From assembly GCF_051278035.1 (NCBI RefSeq), contig NZ_JBNMNU010000209.1:1-6670 (forward strand): a stretch of DNA of 6,670 bases, in the 5' to 3' direction. The stretch is from Clostridium_AD sp051278035 (GTDB lineage: Bacteria > Bacillota > Clostridia > Clostridiales > Clostridiaceae). Under the pieces are notes generated by a model. That model ran no database searches. It saw nothing but the letters and a program-made list of their open reading frames with translations, and was not told where the DNA came from. Below, one piece after another: positions 1-5,863 of this stretch; the stretch's first letter is position 1, and each line of letters begins with the position of its first letter. A program made the position numbers and the translations under genes.

Positions 1-124
1 ACATATTCTTTTCGGATTATTATAACCACGTTAAACCCGTAAACTAATGAAACGCCTTATACCGAACGGTACGTAGGGTGTTGTGAAAGGGGCGAAACAT
101 TTTAATTGTTAGCTTCTATTCGAT
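1..124 (+). mobile_element. Group II intron, 3' end only (rest lies left of the window)
   Basis: No coding sequence is visible here, but the last ~75 bases fold as group II intron domains V and VI and end with ATTCGAT, resembling the YACTCGAT-like 3' ends I associate with bacterial group II introns. The intron would run left to right, with its reverse transcriptase and domains I-IV outside the window. The predicted 3' splice site is after T124, which leaves 36 bases of downstream exon before the Nudix start, including its ribosome binding site at 146-152. The intron would therefore sit in the 5' untranslated region of the Nudix gene or between it and an upstream gene. The call rests on secondary structure and remembered consensus, not on an alignment. 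Confidence 0.62.
51..124 (+). ncRNA. Group II intron domains V and VI
   Basis: Domain V: 52-59 (ACGCCTTA) pairs with 74-81 (TAGGGTGT), a two-base CG bulge lies at 72-73, and an upper stem of 60-63 with 68-71 is closed by loop GAAC (64-67). A CGC triad at 53-55 pairs with GTG and keeps the G.U wobble typical of the catalytic triad. The upper stem has 4 bp, giving about 30 nt instead of the usual 34. Domain VI: 88-93 (AGGGGC) pairs with 112-117 (GCTTCT), and 96-99 (AACA) with 107-110 (TGTT), around loop 100-106. A118 is left unpaired just below this stem, seven bases from the predicted 3' end counting itself, which is where the branch-point adenosine is expected. Confidence 0.6.
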
Positions 125-160
125 TAATGGAATATAGATTGTTTTGAGGAGGATATTAAT

Positions 161-664
161 ATGGAATTGTGGGATATTTATGATGAAAATAGACGAAAAA
201 CTGGATGTACTCATGAAAGAGGTATTCCTATGAGGTCAGGTGATTATCATCTGGTTATTCATGTTTGGATTGTTAATGACAAGGGAGAAATCCTAATTCA
301 AAAGAGGCAACCATGGAAAGAGGGATGGCCAAATATGTGGGATGGTTCTGTTGCTGGGTCTGCAGTAGTTGGGGATAGTAGTATGGACGCTGCTATCCGT
401 GAAACAAAGGAAGAGCTAGGCATTGAACTAGATATGGGTACAGGTGAGATTTTATTTACAGTTGAAGCTTTAAATAGGTTTCATGATATTTGGCTAGTAC
501 GCCAAAATGTTGATATTATGGATTTAAAACTTCAGTATGAGGAAGTTGCTGACGCGAAATGGGTAAGCATTAAGGAAATCAGACAGATGGTATGCAATGG
601 TGAATTCATACCATTTGATTACCTTGATAAGTTATTTAAAATGATAGTTTCTTTAAAACGTTAG
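161..664 (+). CDS. Nudix hydrolase, isopentenyl-diphosphate-isomerase-like type
   Basis: A 167-residue single-domain cytoplasmic protein. Nudix enzymes hydrolyse nucleoside diphosphates linked to another moiety, or in the IPP-isomerase-like branch act on prenyl diphosphates; the substrate cannot be told here. The Nudix box lies at residues 66-88: G66, then D72 where the consensus has Glu, then R80-E81, E84-E85, G87 and I88. The metal-binding REXXEE core is complete. The N-terminal WDIYDENRRKTG and the MWDGSVAGSA stretch just before the box are typical of the IDI-like subgroup. The start is supported by GAGGAGG at 146-152, eight bases ahead of ATG. The gene ends in TAG and is followed by a hairpin terminator, so it looks monocistronic or the last gene of a unit entering from the left through the intron. 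Confidence 0.9.
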   Translation: MELWDIYDENRRKTGCTHERGIPMRSGDYHLVIHVWIVNDKGEILIQKRQPWKEGWPNMWDGSVAGSAVVGDSSMDAAIRETKEELGIELDMGTGEILFTVEALNRFHDIWLVRQNVDIMDLKLQYEEVADAKWVSIKEIRQMVCNGEFIPFDYLDKLFKMIVSLKR

Positions 665-680
665 ACAGGAGAATAAACTT

Positions 681-712
681 AAAGTAGTTGGATTAACAGC
701 CAACTACTTTTT
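681..712 (+). terminator. Rho-independent terminator after the Nudix gene
   Basis: AAAGTAGTTGG (681-691) pairs with CCAACTACTTT (700-710), an 11-bp perfect stem with an 8-base loop, followed by T residues to 712. It lies between two convergent genes. The reverse strand has only a weak T tract, so it ends rightward transcription best but may act in both directions. Confidence 0.85.
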
Positions 713-730
713 GATGTTCATTCATAATAA

Positions 731-1483
731 TTAGTAAAATATATCTATAAGCATTTTTACCGCAACAGCTAAAGACATTGTTACAAATATAGGCTTTATA
801 AGTTTTGAACCCTTATTCAATGCAACGGCTGTCCCCATTCTAGCCCCTATAACCATTGATATTGCCACTGGGACTCCAAGCGTATAATTGATTTTTCCGC
901 TGAGAGCAAACAAAACTAGAGCTGTAATGCCGCTTGTAAAGTTTAAAATCCGGGCGTTAGCTGAAGAAGCTAAAAAGTTGAAGCCAAAGATACTTATAAA
1001 TCCAAAAACTAAAAATGAGCCAGTACCAGGGCCAAAAAAGCCATCATAGAAACCAAGAGAAAAAGCAAGTATTATTCCATAGAACACATTTTTTTTAGTA
1101 AGTCCTTGAAATTTATCTTTAAGGCCCAAGGATTTAGAAAAAAGAGTATAAATTCCTATAAACATGATAAGAATTAAAACTAGTCCGTTTAGAAACTTTT
1201 GATCTATATTTAGTACCGCTCTAACCCCTAGCATTGAACCTAAGAATGTAAAAGGGATCAAATATTTTAAAAGTTTAAAATTGGCCTTACCTGATTTTAT
1301 AAATTTAAGAGAAGAGGTAAAAGAACCAGCAGTGGCACTAAATTTGTTAGTTCCAAGCACCATGTGAGTGGGTAGTCCTGTAAGCATAAAGGCGGGTACG
1401 GTTATTAAGCCTCCACCTCCTGCTATTGAGTCTACAAAAGCTGCTACAAAACCAGCTATACATAGAAAAATAATAGTTAACAT
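731..1483 (-). CDS. TauE/SafE family (DUF81) membrane permease
   Basis: A 250-residue integral membrane protein, the usual length for the family, with about eight hydrophobic segments. TauE/SafE proteins are thought to move anions such as sulfite, sulfoacetate or other organosulfur compounds across the cytoplasmic membrane; the substrate is not predictable here. The two family repeats are visible. Residues 11-38 contain VDSIAGGGGLITVPA with the glycine run, followed by LGTNK at 43-47. Residues 144-158 contain GFYDGFFGPGTGSFL, the second-half counterpart. The ribosome binding site AGGTAGGTG lies upstream of the ATG at 1481-1483. The gene is transcribed towards the Nudix gene and divergently from the RDD gene, with no sulfur-metabolism genes beside it to suggest a pathway. 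Confidence 0.9.
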   Translation of the reverse strand: MLTIIFLCIAGFVAAFVDSIAGGGGLITVPAFMLTGLPTHMVLGTNKFSATAGSFTSSLKFIKSGKANFKLLKYLIPFTFLGSMLGVRAVLNIDQKFLNGLVLILIMFIGIYTLFSKSLGLKDKFQGLTKKNVFYGIILAFSLGFYDGFFGPGTGSFLVFGFISIFGFNFLASSANARILNFTSGITALVLFALSGKINYTLGVPVAISMVIGARMGTAVALNKGSKLIKPIFVTMSLAVAVKMLIDIFY

Positions 1484-1536
1484 AAAACACCTACCTAATT
1501 TTATTTAAACTAAATTATGTGCAAGATTGCATAACC

Positions 1537-1565
1537 ATTATAAATGATTACGAGCATAAATGTAA
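1537..1565 (-). promoter_or_regulatory. Promoter candidate for the TauE/SafE gene
   Basis: On the minus strand, TTACAT (1565-1560) is followed after 17 bases by a perfect TATAAT (1542-1537). Transcription would begin near 1530 and give a leader of about 47 bases. The -35 box is weak, so this is only a candidate. Confidence 0.4.
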
Positions 1566-1608
1566 GGGCTATGACTAGTAAGTTTTGTAAAGATACACTT
1601 AGCCCCTT
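1564..1608. repeat. Imperfect inverted repeat between divergent promoters
   Basis: AAGGGCTA (1564-1571) is complementary to TAGCCCCTT (1600-1608) apart from one bulged base, with 28 bases between. The left arm touches the -35 box of the leftward promoter candidate and the right arm overlaps the -35 box of the rightward one. It could be an operator for a regulator of both genes, or a transcribed hairpin. It matches no riboswitch class I recognise. Confidence 0.35.
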
Positions 1609-1635
1609 GATTTATATACAATAAATACGTATTAT
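1607..1635 (+). promoter_or_regulatory. Promoter candidate for the RDD-like gene and rlmD
   Basis: TTGATT (1607-1612), a 17-base spacer and TATTAT (1630-1635). The predicted start is near 1642, giving a leader of about 90 bases that has no clear fold. A perfect TATAAT at 1711-1716 lies too close to the ribosome binding site to serve as the main promoter. Confidence 0.45.
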
Positions 1636-1731
1636 ATATAGATGGGAGTATAAATCATAAGTGTTTTTTCTCCTTATAGAGACAATGTAACAAAATGATT
1701 CAAATAATACTATAATTTAGGAGGATTTAAA

Positions 1732-2064
1732 ATGTTAGAACAAAATGAAAAAAATGTGGATAATACTGAGGAAATAAATCATATAGAAAATATAGAGGGT
1801 GAAAAATCTATGAAACTTAGATTTATAGATACTTTAAAAGCCAGCCTTATAGATTTAATAGTTATAGGTGCAATATCAACTGCATTAGTTTTTATCGCAG
1901 ATTCAATTCTCAGATTAACAGGATATTTTGTAACTCAAAAATTCCAAATGTCATTTATAATATTTATGGTTGTAATGGTATTATATATGAGTATTATGGA
2001 AAGTGGAAAAACATGCACTACAATTGGTAAGAAATTATCTGGACTAACGATTATAAAAGGATAG
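1732..2064 (+). CDS. Small RDD-like membrane protein
   Basis: A 110-residue protein with a charged, acidic N-terminal tail (residues 1-26), then two transmembrane segments at roughly 37-58 and 72-87. The C-terminus TTIGKKLSGLTIIKG closely resembles the TxGKKxxGLxVV motif that closes RDD-domain proteins. An Asp sits in the first membrane segment (D41), but the Arg expected a few residues earlier is not obvious, so it is a short or divergent member. RDD proteins are poorly understood; some have been linked to ion transport. The start is supported by AGGAGG (1719-1724) seven bases ahead of ATG. A second possible start is ATG at 1811 (residue 27), preceded by GAGGGTG, which would remove the acidic tail. 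The stop lies 16 bases before rlmD, which implies co-transcription. Confidence 0.75.
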   Translation: MLEQNEKNVDNTEEINHIENIEGEKSMKLRFIDTLKASLIDLIVIGAISTALVFIADSILRLTGYFVTQKFQMSFIIFMVVMVLYMSIMESGKTCTTIGKKLSGLTIIKG

Positions 2065-2080
2065 GAGATTCTGAAATATT

Positions 2081-3442
2081 ATGAAAAAAAGTAAAGAGTA
2101 TGAATTTTATATAGAAGACATAGAGTTTCCAGCACAAGGAATAGCCTTTTACGAAGGTGAAAAAGTTTTAATTAAAAGTACACTTCCTGGGCAAACCGTA
2201 ATTGGTAGAGTATCAAAAAAGAGACAAGTAGGAGTAGAGGCTAAAATCGTAAAAATACTCAAAGATGTAGACTATAAAATTGAACCTAAGTGCAGCATTA
2301 CGGATTTATGTGGTGGATGTAGTCATCAATTTCTTTCTTATGAAAAGCAATTAGAATTAAAAGAGCAACAAGTATTAAAATTGTTTACGGAAGCAGGAAT
2401 AAAAGATTTTGAGTTTTTAGGTGTAGAAAAAAGTCCTGAGGTGTTTGAATACAGAAATAAGATGGAGTTTACCTTTGGTGATTTTAAAAAGGGCGGAGAA
2501 CTTGCTCTAGGCATGCATACAAAAGGAAGAAGCTTTAGTATAGTCAATGTTTCAGAATGTAAAATTGTAGATAATGATTTTAGAGAAATATTAAAACTCG
2601 TATTGAATTATTTTAAAGAACTTAAATTGCCACAATATAATGTAATGTCACGTGAGGGGTATTTAAGAAATTTAGTTGTACGAAAGGCTAAAAATACCGG
2701 CGAAATATTAGTGAATTTAGTAACTACAACTCAGATTGATCTTGATCTTACTGAACTTACTAATATGCTAAAAGGGTTAAAATGTGATGGGAATATTACT
2801 GGAATAATACATATGTTTAATGATTCGTTATCTGATATGGTTAAGGATGATAAAACTGAAATACTATACGGAAAAGATTATATTATTGAAAATCTATTAG
2901 ATCTTAAGTTTAAAATTAATCCGTTAGCTTTTTTTCAAACAAATACAAAGGGAGCAGAAAAGCTTTATAGTATAGTTAGGGACTTTTTAGGAGATTCAGA
3001 ATCAAAAACTGTGTTTGATTTATATTGTGGAACGGGAACTATTGGACAAATAGTTGCACCTAAAGCAAAAAAAGTTTTGGGAATTGAGTTAATACAAGAA
3101 GCGGTGGATGCTGCAAATGAAAATGCAAAAATTAATAACCTTAATAATTGTGAGTTTATAGCAGGTGATATAGCTAAAGTTATTCAAGATATAAAATATA
3201 AACCAGATAGCATTATTTTAGACCCACCAAGAGTTGGAGTTCACCCTACTGCATTAGATTATGTGATAAAATTTGATGCACCTCATATAGTTTATGTTTC
3301 CTGCAACCCTAAAAGCTTAGTAGTTGATTTAAAGGAAATGATAAGCAGAGGATATAAAGTGCAAAAGGTAGTGCTTATGGATATGTTTCCACATACACCT
3401 CATATTGAGACTATTGTAGATATAGTCAAGGTAAATCAATAG
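2081..3442 (+). CDS. rlmD: 23S rRNA (uracil-C5)-methyltransferase, RlmD/RumA family
   Basis: A 453-residue SAM-dependent enzyme that makes 5-methyluridine in 23S rRNA (U1939 in E. coli numbering; the Bacillus homologue RlmCD also modifies U747, so the exact target is open). An N-terminal TRAM domain (about 3-60) binds RNA. Iron-sulfur ligands are C71, C77 and C80 (a CX5CGGC pattern) and C160. The SAM site is DLYCGTGTIG at 313-322 and DPPR is at 381-384. The catalytic nucleophile is C408 in VSCNP and the general base is E443 in HIETIVDI. Length and motif spacing match the family. The Shine-Dalgarno AGGAG (2063-2067) overlaps the stop of the upstream gene and sits 13 bases from ATG, rather far, but the TRAM domain starts right at this Met. 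The 3' end is the junction with the integrated element. Confidence 0.95.
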   Translation: MKKSKEYEFYIEDIEFPAQGIAFYEGEKVLIKSTLPGQTVIGRVSKKRQVGVEAKIVKILKDVDYKIEPKCSITDLCGGCSHQFLSYEKQLELKEQQVLKLFTEAGIKDFEFLGVEKSPEVFEYRNKMEFTFGDFKKGGELALGMHTKGRSFSIVNVSECKIVDNDFREILKLVLNYFKELKLPQYNVMSREGYLRNLVVRKAKNTGEILVNLVTTTQIDLDLTELTNMLKGLKCDGNITGIIHMFNDSLSDMVKDDKTEILYGKDYIIENLLDLKFKINPLAFFQTNTKGAEKLYSIVRDFLGDSESKTVFDLYCGTGTIGQIVAPKAKKVLGIELIQEAVDAANENAKINNLNNCEFIAGDIAKVIQDIKYKPDSIILDPPRVGVHPTALDYVIKFDAPHIVYVSCNPKSLVVDLKEMISRGYKVQKVVLMDMFPHTPHIETIVDIVKVNQ

Positions 3443-3496
3443 CTTCAAGGGTTTAGATGTTTAAAACTTAATCAGATTACGACATTTTTCCGACGG
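3401..3496. other. Probable left attachment junction (attL) of the integrated element
   Basis: The integrase gene lies just beyond the rlmD stop, in the opposite direction, which is the arrangement of elements that use the 3' end of a conserved gene as attB. The rumA/rlmD 3' end is a known integration site for streptococcal integrative elements. The likely core is in the conserved last codons of rlmD, around CATATTGAGACTATTG at 3401-3416, with element DNA starting at or before the stop codon. The partner attR is outside the window, so the core cannot be delimited. Confidence 0.4.
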
Positions 3497-3525
3497 TTAC
3501 TCAAGTATGTCGGAAAGATGTTTTT
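3482..3525 (+). terminator. Hairpin terminator for the rlmD operon, overlapping the integrase 3' end
   Basis: ACATTTTTCCGAC (3482-3494) pairs with GTCGGAAAGATGT (3509-3521): 13 positions, 12 of them Watson-Crick and one G.T, with a 14-base loop and a T tract at 3521-3525. It would end rightward transcription from rlmD 40-80 bases past its stop. The integrase stop codon (3497-3499) lies in the loop and the last integrase codons are in the right arm. On the minus strand no clear T tract follows. Confidence 0.65.
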
Positions 3526-4687
3526 CAAATTTATCAATATCAGCTTGCTTCATTCTTTTTGTGATGTGGGAATAGGTATCCATAGTGGTGGCTAATTTGC
3601 TATGTCCTAATCTAGCTTGAATACCTTTATAATTTGTATAATCAGCATCTGCCTCAAGAAACATGGTTGCATGAGTATGCCTAAATGAATGAAAACTAAA
3701 TTTAATTCCAAGTTCATAATTAACTACTCTGCTTAAATATTTTAAACTTTCGGTTGAAATAAGTTCACCGTTTTCTTTTGTGGATACAAGATCTATACTT
3801 GTATAGGTTCTATTACGATCTTTGTAAATGTAAGTTTTATTAGTATAATGGATGCCATACTTTAATTTATTTTTTTCTTGTGATTCTTTATGTCTTTTCA
3901 ATAGCTCTGTCAATATTTTACCCATCTCAATAGTTCGCTCTGAACTTTCGGTCTTTGGAGTACCAAAGCACCAAACATCCTCTTTATATATAAGTTTATC
4001 AACCGTAATTTTTTTATTCTCTATGTCGATACAATCCCATGTCATACCACAGACTTCAGATGCTCTCATTCCAGTATAAAAGGATATTTGTATTGGTATA
4101 TAAAAGTTACTACCTTCTGGAAACCTTTCAATTATCCGTTTATAGTCGGCAATAGATATAACTTTAAGTTATTCTTTATTCTTTTTTGTGTTTTGAATTT
4201 TAGGCATATTAACATATGTCATAGGGTTTTCCTTAATTAATTGATAAGGATGCACAGCAGATTTAAATGCTCCTGATAGAACGCCATAAAATCCCGAGAG
4301 TGTATTTTTAGTAAAACCATTCATATATTTTTTATTCAGAAATTCTTGCAATACTCCAGGAGTTATAGTTTTCAATTTATATATTCCTAGGTTGGGCTTG
4401 ATGTGATTTTCAATTATATTTTTATAACTTATTTGAGTATTATATTTACAATTAATTAATGCATATTCTTTATACCAATAATCAAAATAATCACTAACAC
4501 TATAATTACTTTCCTTACTGATGGAGCCGCATTTTTCAAAATCTCTTATAGCTTCTCGTAGAGCTTTGAGGGCTTCTTTTTTTGTTTTCCCTCCTTTTTT
4601 TTCTGTTCTTTTTCTTTTCCCATCAACTTTACCCATATCAAAACAGTAAAACCAATTTTATCCTATTTTACGAACTGAACCTTCCAT
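3497..4687 (-). pseudogene. Tyrosine integrase interrupted by two in-frame TAA codons
   Basis: A single 397-codon frame from ATG at 4687-4685, supported by Shine-Dalgarno GAGGTG (4698-4693), to TAA at 3499-3497. Two TAA codons interrupt it: codon 10 (4660-4658) and codon 173 (4171-4169). No frameshift is seen and homology-like sequence continues across both. Domain order is an AP2-like arm-DNA-binding domain (1-55, including W12 and VDGKRKR at 21-27), a SAM-like core-binding domain (about 70-145), and the catalytic domain (about 175-390). Catalytic residues are all present: R208 in TGMRASE, K245 in GTPKT, H333 and R336 in HSFRHTH, H362 in LGHS and Y372 in DTYSH. It would catalyse integration and excision of the element at rlmD. 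Translation of two pieces from internal Mets (4636 and 4069) is unlikely, as I see no Shine-Dalgarno before the former and the latter would separate the catalytic domain from the DNA-binding domains. It could be an inactivated gene, or sequencing error if raw data disagree. Confidence 0.88.
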
Positions 4688-4790
4688 TATTTCACCTCAT
4701 CATTTAGTTTATAAAGTTCAAAATCTATGAATTTTTTATACCGTTATAAAAGCTTTTATACTCTTGTTCAGATAAAGTCCGCATCCCCTT
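4688..4790 (-). pseudogene. Decayed ORF whose stop overlaps the integrase start
   Basis: Read leftwards, one frame ends in DFELYKLNDEVK followed by TAA at 4689-4687, sharing its last A with the integrase ATG. A neighbouring frame holds the stretch RTLSEQEYKSFYNGIKN. Adding one A in the poly-A run near 4724-4729 would join the two into one protein-like C-terminus of about 33 residues. This looks like the end of a small gene that was translationally coupled to the integrase and has since suffered a frameshift. I do not recognise the protein. The traces are short, so it could be coincidence; the TAATG overlap is the best argument for it. Confidence 0.35.
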
Positions 4791-4879
4791 TAGTCCTGAA
4801 GCCATCTTTTTCCATCAACTATATCTAAATTAAGATAGTAAGACCAGGTAAGATCACGTTGCAGTACTCCAGCTTTCAT
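4765..4879 (-). pseudogene. Remnant of a second integrase N-terminus (arm-DNA-binding domain)
   Basis: From ATG at 4879-4877 a 29-codon frame reads through TWSYYLNLDIVDGKR and stops at TAA. Its first 25 residues line up without gaps with the first 25 of the neighbouring integrase: M1, V5, W12, Y14 and V21-D-G-K-R25 are shared. In the next frame, slightly downstream, DGFRTKGDAD matches the GF-x-TKKEAE motif that usually follows VDGKRK in these integrases, so the reading resumes after a deletion that shifted the frame. Nothing of the core-binding or catalytic domain is left. A weak Shine-Dalgarno (GGAAG) sits seven bases before the ATG. The fragment lies between the repressor and the intact-length integrase, in the place where an integrase would begin. 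Confidence 0.6.
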
Positions 4880-4933
4880 AAGTGTACTTCCAAAATTATT
4901 TAATTGTTATATTGAAGAGTTATTTTTTATAGT

Positions 4934-5416
4934 CTATTCAGGGTCATTATCCATTTCCTCGAGTTTAAGTTTTAGTGTAATAATAGTAGCGTTCTTAAGT
5001 GCAATCATTGCATTCGTATTTAGGATAGTATTATATTTGATGTAATCAAGTAATCCTTTTACATGAATTAAAGCTTGTTCATCGCTAACCTCAGGGGTAG
5101 TTTCGTGTAATCTAATTTTAGGTTGAAGAATATCAAGTACATGTTGTTTGCGTTTTTCCGATATTAATTCATTACTGTTTAGTTGTGACGTTATCTCTTC
5201 TAAAGTATCGCCTTCAAAACTAATTTTTTCAACTAAATCATTAATTGTTACACCAAGAGCAGTTGCTATTTTATTTAGTATTGTAGCAGTAGGTTCTCTG
5301 GTGCCTCGTTCATAATTTCCAATAGCTACACGGGATATTTTAGCCATATCAGCAAGTTCACTCTGCTTTAAATTCCTTTCTAATCTTATTTTTTTAATAT
5401 TTATACCTAAAGTCAT
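4934..5416 (-). CDS. XRE-family phage-type repressor
   Basis: A 160-residue cytoplasmic DNA-binding protein. Residues 6-62 form a Cro/CI-type helix-turn-helix: IKKIRLERNLKQSELADMA, then the recognition helix around SRVAIGNYERGTREP (28-42), then ILNKIATALGVTINDLVE. The rest (70-160) is mostly helical, with no peptidase or metallopeptidase motif, and probably serves oligomerisation; its function is not known to me. AGAGGTGA lies just before the ATG. It is divergent from the excisionase gene across a 228-base control region with three operator-like motifs, and upstream of the integrase on the same strand. By position it is the lysogeny-type regulator of the element. It ends in TAG and looks intact. 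Confidence 0.87.
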   Translation of the reverse strand: MTLGINIKKIRLERNLKQSELADMAKISRVAIGNYERGTREPTATILNKIATALGVTINDLVEKISFEGDTLEEITSQLNSNELISEKRKQHVLDILQPKIRLHETTPEVSDEQALIHVKGLLDYIKYNTILNTNAMIALKNATIITLKLKLEEMDNDPE

Positions 5417-5434
5417 GATATCACCTCTTAAAAT

Positions 5435-5463
5435 ATTATAACATACATGATAACAAATGGAAC
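5435..5463 (-). promoter_or_regulatory. Leftward repressor promoter
   Basis: On the minus strand a perfect extended -10, TGTTATAAT (5443-5435), with a poor -35 around TTCCAT or GTTCCA (5457-5463). The predicted start near 5428 leaves a leader of only about a dozen bases, beginning at the Shine-Dalgarno. This recalls the short or absent leaders of phage repressor maintenance promoters. The -35 region lies inside the first operator motif, so the repressor probably regulates its own gene. Confidence 0.6.
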
Positions 5464-5527
5464 ATAAAACATTGACATGACAACAAATGAATCATAATAT
5501 AAGGGCATAAGAACACAAACGAAACAT
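5447..5527. repeat. Three operator-like 19-bp motifs
   Basis: ATGATAACAAATGGAACAT (5447-5465), ATGACAACAAATGAATCAT (5477-5495) and AAGAACACAAACGAAACAT (5509-5527). Shared core is GA-n-(A)ACAAAYG-n-A-n-CAT. The starts are 30 and 32 bases apart, close to three helical turns. The outer bases are palindromic (ATG...CAT in the first two). Motif 1 covers the leftward -35 region, motif 2 fills the spacer and the first -10 base of the rightward promoter, and motif 3 starts two bases past the rightward transcription start. This is the layout expected for binding sites of the adjacent XRE repressor. Confidence 0.7.
5472..5500 (+). promoter_or_regulatory. Rightward early promoter
   Basis: A perfect TTGACA (5472-5477), a 17-base spacer and TAATAT (5495-5500), predicted start near 5507. 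It would drive the excisionase, the small ORF and the replication-type gene. Operator motif 2 occupies its spacer, so a bound repressor would exclude RNA polymerase. Confidence 0.7.
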
Positions 5528-5644
5528 TAAAGGAGTGAGAATATTACATAAAATTAAAAGTTAAACGAGTTGGATAATCAATAAATCATATCTTTAAAAT
5601 TTATAGTGGCACAAGGATAATAAAAAAATTTAGGGGTGAAGAAC
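5528..5644 (+). other. Leader with orphan Shine-Dalgarno, possible Cro gene remnant
   Basis: A strong AAGGAGTGA (about 5529-5537) is not followed by any usable start codon or ORF. Twelve bases on, a short frame reads IKLKVKRVG before TAA (about 5549-5578), which looks like the start of a small Cro-like helix-turn-helix protein (typically M-x-IKLKxKRVExG). The start codon and everything after the glycine are lost. The match covers only nine residues, so this is tentative. The rest of the leader is AT-rich without a clear structure. Confidence 0.25.
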
Positions 5645-5863
5645 ATGGAAAGTTATTTATATACAGTTGCGGAAGTATCTGAAATACTAAAGGTTAATAA
5701 AAATGCGGTATATGAGTTAATAAATCATGGATTATTGCAGGGATTGAAACTTGGATCTATGAAAATTACAAAATTAGAAGTTGTAAGGTTTCTTGATACC
5801 TATAACGGTAAAAATTTAGATGACCTTGATAATATTAAAGATTTGATGGTAGTGGCTAATTAA
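5645..5863 (+). CDS. Excisionase-type helix-turn-helix DNA-binding protein
   Basis: A 72-residue protein made almost entirely of a MerR-like winged helix of the excisionase/HTH_17 type: YTVAEVSEILKVNKNAVYELI (residues 6-26), then the wing GLLQGLKLGSMKITKLEVVRFLDTY to about residue 53, then a short acidic tail. Such proteins bend DNA at attachment sites to favour excision, or act as small regulators. ATG at 5645 is chosen over the GTG at 5636, because that GTG lies inside the Shine-Dalgarno AGGGGTGA (5632-5639), which is correctly spaced for the ATG. It is the first intact gene after the rightward promoter, in the place of cro/xis. It shows no damage. Confidence 0.82.
   Translation: MESYLYTVAEVSEILKVNKNAVYELINHGLLQGLKLGSMKITKLEVVRFLDTYNGKNLDDLDNIKDLMVVAN

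Noticed and set aside
1711..1716. Perfect TATAAT as the promoter of the RDD-like gene
   Set aside because: Transcription would begin at about the end of the Shine-Dalgarno, and no -35 box is seen at the right distance.
1484..1731. Riboswitch in the divergent intergenic region
   Set aside because: Apart from the inverted repeat and promoters, no conserved riboswitch core or terminator/antiterminator pair is visible.
2338..2547. 69-residue ORF on the minus strand inside rlmD
   Set aside because: It lies wholly inside a gene with complete family motifs, has no ribosome binding site, and its residue make-up is that of an antisense shadow.
3852..4079. 75-residue plus-strand ORF
   Set aside because: It is antisense to the integrase catalytic domain, with no Shine-Dalgarno or recognisable motif.
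3497..4687. Recoding of TAA as a sense codon
   Set aside because: TAA ends other intact genes in the window, such as the TauE/SafE and excisionase genes, so the two integrase stops are real stops in this code.
5636..5638. GTG start for the excisionase gene
   Set aside because: The GTG is part of the Shine-Dalgarno AGGGGTGA that serves the ATG at 5645.
4640..5640. Toxin-antitoxin or abortive infection pair around the XRE gene
   Set aside because: The neighbours read as integrase remnants and an excisionase-type protein; no toxin-like partner is present.
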